Shown: positions 57,101 to 63,124 of the stretch, piece by piece | How the letters are laid out: each line of letters begins with the position of its first letter | Numbering within the stretch: the first letter of the stretch is position 1 | Assembly: GCF_032362555.1 (NCBI RefSeq) | Contig: NC_083513.1 | Span: 558,001 to 622,000 of the forward strand | Source: Amyelois transitella | Lineage: Eukaryota; Arthropoda; Insecta; Lepidoptera; Pyralidae | Direction of reading: 5' to 3' | DNA: 64,000 bases | The notes under the pieces: model-generated | What the model saw: the letters and a program-made list of their open reading frames with translations, nothing else | Databases searched by the model: none | Told to the model about the DNA's origin: nothing | Program-made: the position numbers and the translations under genes

Positions 57101-57214
57101 AATATGTGTAATTTGTATATGTAGAAATTAATTTAGAATGTTTTTTTTTTTTGGAACAGAGGTCGCCGCTCGTCTCCACGACGCTCACACCGCCGAAGGT
57201 CGTCTTCTAACTAA
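38920..57214 (+). CDS. Moca-cyp: Nuclear RS-domain cyclophilin (PPIG / Moca-cyp class), complete, 19 coding exons, 956 aa
   Basis: These large nuclear cyclophilins join a peptidyl-prolyl isomerase domain to a long Arg/Ser tail and act in speckles with the splicing machinery and RNA polymerase II CTD. Exons: 38920-39114, 39297-39402, 40051-40138, 41593-41622, 43617-43756, 44860-44971, 45584-45760, 47142-47214, 47951-48052, 48748-48811, 49406-49474, 50248-50304, 51282-51441, 51769-51954, 52740-53723, 54390-54480, 55450-55537, 56324-56417, 57160-57214. They sum to 2871 bases with every phase matched. The cyclophilin domain is aa 12-185, with Arg71, Phe76, Met77 and Gln79 of the active site and the HLDNVHVVFG strand. 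Then come a Lys/Glu segment, the family motif [20 protein letters not shown], and an RS/RD-rich tail (aa 520-956). NKTR-type cyclophilins are the alternative; overall order fits PPIG. Confidence 0.94.
39297..39402 (+). CDS. Moca-cyp: RS-cyclophilin exon 2 (catalytic core)
   Basis: [20 protein letters not shown] and [11 protein letters not shown]; carries catalytic Arg71 and the FMIQGG loop. Donor GAAG|GTATGT. Confidence 0.95.
40051..40138 (+). CDS. Moca-cyp: RS-cyclophilin exon 3
   Basis: [29 protein letters not shown]; donor TTTAT|GTAAGT, phase 2. Confidence 0.95.
40217..40473 (+). mobile_element. SINE-like repeat A, near full length
   Basis: Intron 3, gene strand; tail TATGTATGTATCC. Confidence 0.87.
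40934..41050 (+). mobile_element. SINE-like repeat A, 3' half, with GT microsatellite tail
   Basis: Starts AAATTCTATCATTAAG; its tail has become a run of TG dinucleotides (41030-41053). Confidence 0.8.
41593..41622 (+). CDS. Moca-cyp: RS-cyclophilin exon 4 (micro-exon)
   Basis: Only 30 bases: acceptor [18 protein letters not shown], donor CAA|GTGAGT. It encodes part of the conserved FFITT...PHLD segment, and skipping it would keep the frame (30 bases) while removing ten residues from the active-site wall. Confidence 0.92.
41757..41833 (+). mobile_element. SINE-like repeat A, 3' quarter
   Basis: CTGAACGTGGCCGATCAGTC to GTGACCATATGTATGTATG; joined to the tandem array that follows. Confidence 0.78.
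41815..43640 (+). repeat. Tandem array of a 150-165 bp unit in intron 4, overlapping the exon 5 acceptor
   Basis: Twelve copies of the anchor AAGCGTGTGCGCA lie near 41926, 42078, 42239, 42387, 42553, 42698, 42864, 43016, 43167, 43333, 43480 and 43571. Units share TGAAACTGTTAATTGTAGTA, CATTTTGTCAACGGTT and, in about a third, ACTAAAATAGCGACTTTG. The block CCGTTGTCCGGCAGTGTGCA in four units copies the exon 5 acceptor and first exonic bases. The array therefore formed from local gene sequence and is not a transposon. Confidence 0.93.
43617..43756 (+). CDS. Moca-cyp: RS-cyclophilin exon 5
   Basis: Acceptor [31 protein letters not shown] then [19 protein letters not shown], donor GCAG|GTCGGT. Much richer in GC than the flanking introns. 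End of the cyclophilin domain. Confidence 0.94.
43833..43907 (-). mobile_element. SINE-like repeat A fragment
   Basis: GCCAGCAGTCTTGAAAGACT through GAGATTCAAATAG; shares the unusual ACTCACAGGCC change with the copy at 44630, so the two came from the local duplication. Confidence 0.78.
44193..44300 (+). pseudogene. Moca-cyp: Duplicated 3' end of exon 5 in intron 5
   Basis: ACGCGCGCCCGCTGCAGGAC through GGTCAAAGCAG|GTTGGT repeats the last 62 bases of exon 5 and then about 45 bases of intron, with few changes. It keeps a usable donor and is preceded by CTTAG, so it could be spliced as a pseudo-exon. Inclusion would insert an extra copy of the domain end or shift the frame. Confidence 0.85.
44310..44570 (+). 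mobile_element. SINE-like repeat A, full length
   Basis: GTGCCGCGCGATTCCCGGCA to TATGTATGTATGG, inserted within the duplicated intron segment. Confidence 0.88.
44630..44755 (-). mobile_element. SINE-like repeat A, 3' half
   Basis: AAAAGCCAGCAGTCTTGAAA to GAATCCCCAAGTTTATAAG; longer version of the fragment at 43833. Confidence 0.8.
44860..44971 (+). CDS. Moca-cyp: RS-cyclophilin exon 6 (Lys/Glu-rich, nuclear signal)
   Basis: [20 protein letters not shown] then [21 protein letters not shown] is a good monopartite nuclear localisation signal. Donor AGAG|GTGTGT. Confidence 0.9.
45340..45578 (-). mobile_element. SINE-like repeat F with internal duplication, touching exon 7 acceptor
   Basis: CTTCCGAAGCGCATGTGTAG appears twice (45419, 45508), as does GCAGCATTTTCATCAGA. 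Ends about five bases before the exon 7 acceptor, so it supplies the polypyrimidine tract region. Confidence 0.75.
45584..45760 (+). CDS. Moca-cyp: RS-cyclophilin exon 7
   Basis: Acceptor [29 protein letters not shown] then [20 protein letters not shown], a conserved linker of the PPIG class. Donor ACAG|GTATAT. Confidence 0.93.
45761..45912 (+). repeat. ACAT/ATAC microsatellite
   Basis: About 150 bases of imperfect ATAC and CATA repeats directly at the exon 7 donor; it gives long but meaningless Tyr/Val/Cys-rich frames on the minus strand. Confidence 0.95.
45913..46083 (-). mobile_element. LINE 3' end, family E
   Basis: CACGCCTCTTTCCCGGAGGG to GATCAAGATACGTTCGTC; C-terminal codons on the minus strand with a small internal deletion. 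Confidence 0.75.
46084..46138. repeat. Perfect hairpin, 25 bp arms, 5 base loop
   Basis: Arms 46084-46108 and 46114-46138 around CCTCC. The left arm begins in LINE sequence (CCACTC...GACCTTT), so the right arm was copied from it. Confidence 0.94.
46148..46290 (+). repeat. Repeat J
   Basis: AACTAGCTGTCCCGGCAAAT, GTTTTGCCATAT and GGGTGGACAACCCTTAAGGG. The AACTAGCTG start resembles a Helitron-type end read in reverse, but no second terminus was found. Confidence 0.55.
46813..47054 (+). mobile_element. SINE-like repeat A
   Basis: Intron 7; lacks about 20 bases before CCACGTGGCC. Confidence 0.86.
47142..47214 (+). CDS. Moca-cyp: RS-cyclophilin exon 8
   Basis: Acceptor [35 protein letters not shown], donor TTT|GTAAGT. 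GRxIKGRG is a conserved lead-in to the RYRTPSRS motif of the next exon. Confidence 0.9.
47282..47343 (-). mobile_element. SINE-like repeat A scrap
   Basis: ATATAATCACGTCTATATCC to GTCTTGAAATACT. Confidence 0.7.
47367..47629 (+). mobile_element. Helitron-like element, family C
   Basis: 5' start truncated (AAAGCTGAAGAG), 3' end intact: GTCGCGGGCACAGCTAG. Confidence 0.78.
47662..47923 (+). mobile_element. SINE-like repeat A, full length
   Basis: Intron 8, 27 bases before exon 9; TATG repeat tail lies close to the acceptor. Confidence 0.9.
47951..48052 (+). CDS. Moca-cyp: RS-cyclophilin exon 9 (family signature)
   Basis: [20 protein letters not shown] then [14 protein letters not shown]. This TPSRSRS...TPPHW run is diagnostic of PPIG/Moca-cyp cyclophilins. 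Donor GAG|GTAATA. Confidence 0.95.
48135..48394 (+). mobile_element. SINE-like repeat A, full length
   Basis: Intron 9; TATGTATGTATAG tail. Confidence 0.88.
48413..48613 (+). mobile_element. SINE-like repeat A, 5' and 3' clipped
   Basis: Follows the previous copy at once and shares its GATGGGCTTATAAAATTGAG change, so likely a tandem duplication. Confidence 0.85.
48622..48722 (-). mobile_element. SINE-like repeat A, 3' third
   Basis: AGTCACGTCTATATCCCACA to GATGGAATTGAA, diverged. Confidence 0.75.
48748..48811 (+). CDS. Moca-cyp: RS-cyclophilin exon 10
   Basis: Acceptor [28 protein letters not shown], donor AGCG|GTAAGT. Confidence 0.88.
48889..49240 (-). mobile_element. LINE 3' end, family E, longest coding piece
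   Basis: On the minus strand an open frame of about 93 codons encodes [20 protein letters not shown], then [20 protein letters not shown] and [16 protein letters not shown]. This is the C-terminal tail following the reverse transcriptase in a common lepidopteran non-LTR element (clade not certain; RTE/CR1-like). It is the best reference copy in this window for the other family E pieces. Confidence 0.82.
49287..49385 (+). mobile_element. tRNA-derived SINE, family B, 3' tail only
   Basis: AATCGTTGAGTCAGTATCTC to CTGTGTAATTTGTACTGTAT, lying just before exon 11. Confidence 0.75.
49406..49474 (+). CDS. Moca-cyp: RS-cyclophilin exon 11
   Basis: Acceptor [34 protein letters not shown], donor TTAG|GTACGT. 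Confidence 0.88.
   Translation: MTQKVVPRNSPRKRKKGNVTQL
49545..49740 (+). mobile_element. SINE-like repeat A, decayed
   Basis: AGCGACTAAGGAAGGGAAGG to GATATAGAAGTGGTTGTATA; several insertions. Confidence 0.75.
49785..50110. repeat. Fold-back repeat I (inverted pair)
   Basis: 49788-49890 and the complement of 49945-50050 share AAGGTTGCAGAGGTCAG-like, AAACCTGACTCATCC-like and TATTGGATCGATCAT blocks in opposite orientation, about 80% alike by eye, with a 50-base spacer. A related single copy is at 54150-54330. Confidence 0.75.
50248..50304 (+). CDS. Moca-cyp: RS-cyclophilin exon 12
   Basis: Acceptor [30 protein letters not shown], donor GAAG|GTAAGA. Acidic exon with the VDYNALDFE block. Confidence 0.9.
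50985..51235 (-). mobile_element. SINE-like repeat A, full length
   Basis: Intron 12; ends GGTGCCGGGAACCACACGAC, 45 bases from the exon 13 acceptor. Confidence 0.87.
51282..51441 (+). CDS. Moca-cyp: RS-cyclophilin exon 13
   Basis: Acceptor [30 protein letters not shown] then [20 protein letters not shown] and [10 protein letters not shown], donor CAGCA|GTGAGT. Strikingly GC-rich and Arg/Glu/Ala-rich. The acceptor has a weak polypyrimidine tract, so alternative use is possible. Confidence 0.85.
51452..51500 (-). mobile_element. SINE-like repeat A scrap
   Basis: ACATACATACAGTCACGTCT to GGTAGACAGAGC, ten bases after exon 13. Confidence 0.75.
51543..51749 (-). mobile_element. Helitron-like element, family D
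   Basis: CTAGAGGCCGCCCGCGACTT to TTTATAATATTAGTAGGAT; ends 20 bases before exon 14. Confidence 0.78.
51769..51954 (+). CDS. Moca-cyp: RS-cyclophilin exon 14
   Basis: Acceptor [28 protein letters not shown], then [20 protein letters not shown], donor CCAA|GTAAGT. The YDPFTML stretch looks like a conserved short linear motif. Confidence 0.9.
52078..52345 (+). mobile_element. LINE 3' end, family E
   Basis: AAAGGCATAAGCGCGTTGAC onward matches the LINE tail; frame broken by a TAG in GGTCTAGAGTATCC. Confidence 0.78.
52433..52677 (-). mobile_element. SINE-like repeat A, full length
   Basis: Intron 14; its 5' end is about 60 bases before exon 15. Confidence 0.88.
52740..53723 (+). CDS. Moca-cyp: RS-cyclophilin exon 15 (major RS/RD domain)
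   Basis: 984 bases, the largest exon: [20 protein letters not shown] onward, with repeated [17 protein letters not shown] and [10 protein letters not shown] units. Low complexity, highly charged, no hydrophobic core. Such domains are phosphorylated and drive nuclear speckle localisation. The repeats leave other frames open by chance, including a long antisense one. Donor ACAG|GTGAGT. Confidence 0.95.
53738..53857 (-). mobile_element. SINE-like repeat A, 3' half
   Basis: Just after exon 15; TACATGCATACATATGATCA tail. Confidence 0.82.
54085..54360 (+). repeat. Repeat I, single copy
   Basis: GACCATGTATCTAGGATTGG, GCAACCTTCGCAGGGGAACC and TGAATGTGCAGGTTTCCTCA match both arms of the fold-back copy at 49785. 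Confidence 0.72.
54390..54480 (+). CDS. Moca-cyp: RS-cyclophilin exon 16
   Basis: Acceptor [30 protein letters not shown] then DEDDKKK, donor AAG|GTAATT. Confidence 0.9.
54492..54741 (-). mobile_element. SINE-like repeat A, full length
   Basis: Intron 16, starts 11 bases after exon 16. Confidence 0.88.
55450..55537 (+). CDS. Moca-cyp: RS-cyclophilin exon 17
   Basis: Acceptor [40 protein letters not shown], donor GCAG|GTATGA. The only strongly helical, coiled-coil-like stretch of the tail. Confidence 0.92.
55915..56125 (+). mobile_element. SINE-like repeat A, 5' truncated
   Basis: Intron 17; begins TACGTTCCCATGGACGTCG; poor tail. Confidence 0.83.
56195..56305 (+). mobile_element. LINE 3' end, family E (short)
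   Basis: GAATATGGACGTAGCGAAGG to CCCCTCCGGGAAAAAGTCGT and a TATGTATG tail, 20 bases before exon 18. Confidence 0.74.
56324..56417 (+). CDS. Moca-cyp: RS-cyclophilin exon 18
   Basis: Acceptor [32 protein letters not shown] then [11 protein letters not shown], donor GCAG|GTCAGT. Confidence 0.92.
56428..56690 (-). mobile_element. SINE-like repeat A, full length
   Basis: Intron 18; ten bases after the exon 18 donor. Confidence 0.88.
56715..56815 (-). mobile_element. SINE-like repeat A, 3' third
   Basis: ACATATATGTAGTCACGTTC to GTTCGGCTGTATGGC. Confidence 0.78.
56896..57121 (+). mobile_element. tRNA-derived SINE, family B, best copy
   Basis: GGCCTCTGTGGCGCAGCGGT and GGTTCGAATCCCGGCC give intact Pol III boxes; the tail runs to GTGTAATTTGTATATG. 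Plus strand, intron 18. Confidence 0.88.
57160..57214 (+). CDS. Moca-cyp: RS-cyclophilin exon 19 (C-terminus, stop)
   Basis: Acceptor [29 protein letters not shown], stop TAA 57212-57214, followed by another in-phase TAA-like CTAACC. Confidence 0.93.
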
Positions 57215-57425
57215 CCCTTTTGAAGTAAAAAATCTGACAGACAATGTCTAATGTTTGATTGGATTACGACAAATTCTACGATTATGTGTATTCTGGATTT
57301 GTTGATAAGAGAAATGGCATACAAAATAATGTACTTTCTGTGTTTAACGTTATTTTACTGATGTAGATATACAATTCAAAAATGGATCTTATTGTATTGC
57401 AATAAAGTATATATTTTAAAATCCA
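57215..57425 (+). terminator. 3' UTR and poly(A) signal of the RS-cyclophilin gene
   Basis: AATAAA at 57401-57406 in GCAATAAAGTATAT, followed by a T-rich stretch. Expected cleavage 10-30 bases later. Confidence 0.8.
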
Positions 57426-57652
57426 ATTTAAACTTGGTAATGCTGTATGATAATGTTGACAAAAATATTTTCATTAGATTTTATTGCAATTTTAATAACT
57501 GAATTTGTAACTGAATCGCGTGTTTCTGTGTGATTTTTTTTTCAACCACGCACCGGTTTTGATAAAGTTTTCCCCTTTTAAGACAATTTATTCCTGAAGG
57601 ATTATATTATTTGAATGAAACATCAAAAGCCGAGCGCTAATATATTCTAAAA

Positions 57653-57772
57653 GGCATACATACATACCTAAAATCACGCCTCTTTCCCGGAGACTTTGCC
57701 TGCCCCAGGCAGAGACTGCATCTTTCCACTTGCCACGATCTCTGCATACTTCCTTCGCTTCATCCACACAGA
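57653..57772 (-). mobile_element. LINE 3' end, family E (short)
   Basis: CATACCTAAAATCACGCCTC with an insertion (CTTTGCCTGCCCC) before GCAGAGACTGCATC. Confidence 0.72.
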
Positions 57773-57998
57773 AGCCTCATCCAAAAAAGCCATATAGAAG
57801 TAATTATTTCATCATTTTGCATTCTTCAATTAATTTTGCAATTTTATGAAAGCGTTTGGTCTGTTTTCATCATATTCTTATTGTATTTAACTACATTATG
57901 TTTATAAAATTAAATGTTTCTTTCAAAACTCGTATGGTGTCTGTTTTATTAAATAAACTATACTAATTAAGGAACTGATTTGTTTTATTTTAAATCAC

Positions 57999-58065
57999 CT
58001 ACATACACATAATCACGTCTGTATCCCTTGCGGGGTAGACAGAGCCAACAGTCTTGAATAGACTG
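57999..58065 (-). mobile_element. SINE-like repeat A scrap
   Basis: ACATAATCACGTCTGTATCC to AGTCTTGAATAGACTGATA. Confidence 0.75.
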
Positions 58066-58231
58066 ATAACCGTTTATATGTACGCGGTAATCTCGGAAAG
58101 TTGTGGAGTAAAGGCATCAAAAAGACTGAAATCAAAACGATCGTAGTGGGGCCAAGGGAATAGAGCTTTTCCCAAAAATATTCGTAAAGTTTAAATCTGA
58201 TCAACCTGGAAAATCATATATAATATCTTGG

Positions 58232-58381
58232 CCTATCGATAGCTCAGTTTGGTACAATAGTATCAGAATGCATTACTATGGAAAGTATATCGATACTACC
58301 ATAGATATATACCATAGCCCACTATCGATAGTTGAGTAAAAGTATCGACTTTTACTAACTATCGATAGTGGGCTATCGATC
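58232..58381. promoter_or_regulatory. Cluster of five ATCGAT sites (DRE-like) with hairpin
   Basis: CTATCGATAG occurs three times and two further ATCGAT cores lie between 58235 and 58380. TATCGATA is the DREF site (DRE) of fly housekeeping promoters. Part of the repetition comes from a near-perfect hairpin at 58314-58376 (arms about 30, loop 4, one bulged G), so site number may reflect duplication. Confidence 0.5.
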
Positions 58382-58486
58382 GGCAACACTAGTTGTAATT
58401 GGAACAAGAACAATAATCACGAACCACTCACGAGTAGGCGTGAAAAATACCCAAGTGCTCGGTACTTACTAATATAGCAACCTCTT

Positions 58487-58566
58487 GCCACGATCTTTGC
58501 ACACTTCCTTTGCTTCATCCACATTCGTAACTTTCTTCATGCAAGCTCGGCGGTTTCGGGTACTCT
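58487..58566 (-). mobile_element. LINE fragment, family E
   Basis: TTGCCACGATCTTTGCACAC to CTCGGCGGTTTCGGGTACTC. Confidence 0.7.
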
Positions 58567-59934
58567 CGGTACTTCTCTTCAATATAATATGTATGTACGA
58601 AAATAAGATGAGAAATGGACGTGTACACTAACTACTATTAAAGAAGAAAGCAATTAATTTGATTTAAATAAAAATCTCTATAAGCTCCAAAAAGATTTTG
58701 AATAGGTACCTAGAAGTTTATCGTTGTAATTAAGAATCTGTGGAGAACGAAATAGGGATATTTTCATCCTGAAAAAACTATATTTCTCTTGTAATTAGCG
58801 AAAATCCTGTGTTTTTTTTTTTATAGGTGGCGCGTTGTAATTCGCAGGCGAAACCACAGGAAAAAGTTAGCAAGAACATAAATTCCGACTTTTTTTGACG
58901 AAAATACAAGAGGCATCAGCTCAATTTTTATGGGATGAAAAAGTAGTTTTACATTCGCGTTATTATGATCCTTTGTAAAGTTAATTCCACCTAAATATTT
59001 ATTTAAACTTCATTATACAAAATACAAATGTATAGCACAATTGGTGGACTTAATGCTAGAAGCATTATCTACCAGTCAACCATTGGATCTGACAGAGAAC
59101 TATATGTAAGGTCAAACTAAATAAATGTATTTATTCCGACACAAAATAATTATAATAAACATACATAAAACTAAAATATTTTTTTCATGAAAAATGTTAA
59201 CCAAGTCTTAGCTGGTGATAAAGGCATTAGATCCTATAAACCTACAAACTCTTCTGTTTATTAAAATATAAAAAAAAACATAAGCTCGTTAACTTGCTCA
59301 GAAAGTTTGGCTAGAGTGAGAAAGCTTCCCGGTATGTCCAACAATTGTATCGAAACTGATCAATGTGAAAAAAGGGTCCTTCGAGCCGGATAAAAATCAT
59401 AGCGATATGTATTTATCAATCTAGAGCTCTGAATTAAAAATATTTAAATCCGAAATACCTAACTTACGAAATAAACAATTTAATATTCAAAATTACTGCA
59501 ATTTAAAAGGATTAAACTTGAAACACCTTCACGGTCGACTGCCTGTATCAAACACGGCATGCCTCGCGGGAGTACTTCCGGGAATCCTGACCTACCCTCC
59601 GCCGGCCGCAGTCGCCCGCGGGAGTCTCCATATCTGAGGCATTCGACCCTCGCTGCACATGCAGCTATCTACAACATCCCGGTGACATACTTTGGATGCA
59701 TCGCGCGTGCTGAGCGGAAGTATAATGCGATTATCGATTTGCTTATGACAGAAAATGCGTTGAATGAACAAGGATGGCGCGCGGGAACCGAGGCGCGTGG
59801 AGGGGGCGACGTATCCTCCCCACTCCGGCCATCTCGTCCCCGCGTCAGTGCGCCGTGGGCAGCGGGCTGCGCGGTCGCTTTTATCGCAGCCCGCCATCGC
59901 GATTTCCGAGTGCGGTGCAAATGCTTGTGTTTTT

Positions 59935-59992
59935 ATGGCGTTCATATTACTACGACTGTTGGTGTTGGGAGTGATTGCGGCAGCGGCCGAGG
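59935..59992 (+). CDS. Signal-peptide first exon of an unknown secreted or membrane protein (3' partial)
   Basis: ATG at 59935 opens MAFILLRLLVLGVIAAAAE and ends at GAGG|GTGCGT, a phase 1 donor. The peptide has an Arg-flanked hydrophobic core of 12-14 residues and an Ala-rich cleavage site, a textbook signal peptide, and phase 1 donors right after the signal peptide are common in genes for receptors and adhesion proteins with Ig, EGF or similar phase 1-1 domains. It is embedded in a CpG-rich 500-base block. Several upstream ATGs occur in the presumed 5' UTR. Downstream exons would lie beyond 64000, implying a first intron over 4 kb. A longer frame starting at 59559 also reads through here, but its composition is unlike a protein. 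Confidence 0.55.
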
Positions 59993-61494
59993 GTGCGTTT
60001 ATTTAGTGCTATTGTTGTCACAGTGTTCCCACGTGTTCGCCGGAGATATGTTTACGGCGGCCGGCGCATGCGCCTCCCTTGTTTGCGTCGTGCACGGGTC
60101 AAACACCGGTCTAACCTACGAATATTATACGTAGCTATGACTGTCCGTCAAGTAAGTCTAGAATATAGATCAGGAGTGATGCTGCAGGCTGCGCTGGATC
60201 GATCCGCGTGCACTCGGAACGCCGCCTCAGACCTAAACAAGTTTCGGCTACCCCCGTACGTCTCTACGTTACTCGCCGCTGTTGTATCGTGTTTGCGCGA
60301 TGTTTTCTTCTTGTTTATAGCTTTTTGATGAATAAATTACTCGCTTCCCGTTGGGAACGCGGGGAAAACATCTCAACTTTACTGTTGACATAAAACCAAT
60401 TGGATGGTTGAAGTTTCCTTGTTGTTTGTCTTGGAATTTGATGTTCAAGCGGCGGTGAGCTCGGAACACCGTATTTACTTCTTTAGTTTTGTACGAGAAT
60501 CAACTCATTAAACCTAGAAGGCTGTTTGTAGTGGAATGAAAAGTATTTTATAACAGTTGTACAACATCTGTGTGTTAATTGTCCTGTTTAGAACTTCGGC
60601 TTATCGCTACTGGTAAATATTGTAGTACTTCCTGAAGGATTTCAGAGAAATGAGTCACCAAGTTGTATCAGATTCAAGGACTTAGAGTTATAAACAGGAA
60701 AAAATCGCCTATTGTTATTTTATCGCGACCAGCGAGCGTTAATATAAACGAAATACGAGCTCCTAATTAGATGAATTTGCTGGATTCCTTAGAGTCAGAG
60801 TTCCGCAGCTTAGAATTTTAATAATAAAAAATAGCTGATATTTAACATGGATCTGCGATTATTAATATCTATGATTAAAAATCCAGATTAAATCTAAATC
60901 TTATTTCTAACAGAAATCCTTCGTCTTCATCAACTTTCATGTTGTCTTTATGTACTCTCAAACAGGAGAAAATATTTCTCCAAATATCTTTAAAATTATA
61001 AGTAGAATTAATTGATGAAAAATCAGTCACATGCTTTCGATATTCCAACGTTATTACTTCAATCTCTTCGTCACTAATGACAAGATATTCGTCTTAATCT
61101 CTCGAATAAATCCTAAACAAGTATTAGTCATCACTATTATAGTAATCTATTCTATAATGCCTAGTCTAGACAAGAGACCATATTATCTTTATGTAAATAT
61201 TGATATGACAGACATATTCGATAATATGTTGATGTTATTTCCATTTGTATTGTCGGAACAGGCTTCCAAAATTATTTCTACGCAGTATAATGTTCTCGAG
61301 CAGGTTGATTTAGTCTAAGTTTCTTATTTAAAACATATTGGTGAGGTCATGTTGTTATTCACTTAAAATTGCAACTTTTACTTCGGTAGATTTTAAGATT
61401 TTTGCTAATAAATAGATTGGATAAATTCTAAAACACTTCATGAAGATACTTAATGGCAATTAAAATTTGAACTTTGTTGACGTAAACTTGTAAA

Positions 61495-61805
61495 AGAAGA
61501 TGTAGTTACAGGAATAAAAAAGAATATGTTGAGATGGTTTGGTCATGCCGAGAGGATGAATGAAAGCAGATTGACTATACAAGGAGACTGCGGAAAGGTC
61601 GCAGTGGGAAGACCTAGACCAACGTTCCTTGATCAAATTAAGGACGTCCTGGCAAAAGGTTAGGTCAAGAGTACTCGAAACCGCCGTACTTGCATAAAGC
61701 GAGTTATGAATGCGGATGAAACTGTAGTATTCAGAGATCGTGGTAAGTGGAAAGATGTTGTTTCTGCCTACCCCTGCCTACCCCCTGGCGTACTTTTATG
61801 CATTT
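61495..61805 (+). mobile_element. LINE 3' end, family E
   Basis: GATGTAGTTACAGGAATAAA, then ATGTTGAGATGGTTTGGTCA and AGGACGTCCTGGCAAAAGG. Covers most of the tail ORF, with frame-breaking changes (TTAGGTCAAG). Confidence 0.8.
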
Positions 61806-63066
61806 GTTGAAGTGCTGTGCAATGTCAAAAGATAAAATATCTACATGTAACTTGAGCATTGCAACGAACTAGGTAGGTATATTATGGACTATTTTGTGAA
61901 TGGTTAATTGACGTAAGAAAGTATGTATCTATTTAATAAATGTAAAGAAAGAAATATCTTATAACCTTTATGTTACTCTTCTTGATAGTGATTTGGTCAA
62001 TGAAGGTATTTAGGACTGATTTACGAAGTTTAATCGTTTATGTTCCAATAAATTTATAACAATAAACTTGCAAGAATTGAAAAATTATTTTCGTTGACAC
62101 ATGTAAATCAGTAGTTAGTTTGAATTGAATAAATGTTTTACACTCTCGTGTTTATTTATTTCAAGAAACAAATTACAAGAAGACAATTATAATCGCTTAT
62201 CAAGAGATTCTAAATTACGTACTTAAGAGACGGATATCGTTGTTGCCATTATGGAGTTTTAACATCAAAGTCACCTCAAGCTCTCGAAGTTAGATTAACT
62301 GAAGATATCGGATGTAATCTTCCATCTGAAAAGAAGCTGTGTTCAGAATCTTGAGAATTTCAGAAGCTTTGTAAATTATTTCAATCTTCCAGACAAGCTG
62401 ATTGAAGTCCTAACTCGTAACTGATTATTTCCATAAATTCCTTTACATTTGGGGATAAATTGTTAGATTTATGGAACTACCACGCTATGTTGGTAATTGT
62501 GAAGTCTGATATATCTAAATAAAAAAGATTCCATGAAAAGAATATATCTTTATTCTGGAAATTGGGGTCAGCATTCATTATACACACCTAATATAGACAT
62601 TTACCTACGTTAAACGAATTATAACCTTCATCCTTCACAATAAGTATTACTATTCCTGACTATTTTATATCTTGCCTAAATTATGTTTTAGTTTCTAATT
62701 GTATCTACCTTTGTTTACTCCTAATAGCTACAACTATAACAACAAGATGATTTCATTGTGAATCAGTTCAGTACCTCACGTTCGTAATGATTGTTATAAT
62801 CAAAATTATTATCATGCCATGCGTTGGGAACAATGCTAGAATGAATAAAGTAATAGGCTGCCTTCAAGAATTTAATAAATATTGATGAATACTTCCATTG
62901 ATCAAACATGGTCAATAGGCGCTGGCTACTGATAGTTTTCATCAAATTACTCCAATAAGAATCATAACAGCATTGATTATAATCTATTGTTGTTCTGCCT
63001 TTAGACATTCTGAAACTGCTGATCAAATAGTGACCATCTTAAGAGATGGTACATGGACATCTTAAA

Positions 63067-63124
63067 AGATGCATATTAAAAGTTGAAAAGTTGTAAGCAA
63101 CTTTTCAACTTTTAATATGCATCT
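63067..63124. repeat. Perfect hairpin, 27 bp arms, 4 base loop
   Basis: Arms 63067-63093 and 63098-63124 (AGATGCATATTAAAAGTTGA...) around TAAG. Overlaps the end of the minus-strand open frame below. Confidence 0.94.

Larger units (their letters stand above)
57426..59934. other. Intergenic region
   Basis: Holds two short LINE tails, one SINE scrap, an ATCGAT-rich block with a hairpin, and then about 900 bases of AT-rich DNA with no recognised feature. From 59560 the sequence becomes GC- and CpG-rich, probably promoter and 5' UTR of the next gene. Confidence 0.6.

Noticed and set aside
59559..60134. 191-codon plus frame running through the CpG-rich block
   Set aside because: Its composition shifts with local base content, and the short signal-peptide frame with a donor is more convincing.
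61031..61318. 95-codon plus frame with hydrophobic stretches
   Set aside because: No splice sites or conserved motif found; AT-rich composition makes chance likely. I could not exclude a relic of a membrane protein.
62763..63026. Minus-strand 88-codon frame as next exon of the hydrophobic ORF at 63112
   Set aside because: No acceptor gives a matching phase; candidate AGs lead to stops within a few codons.
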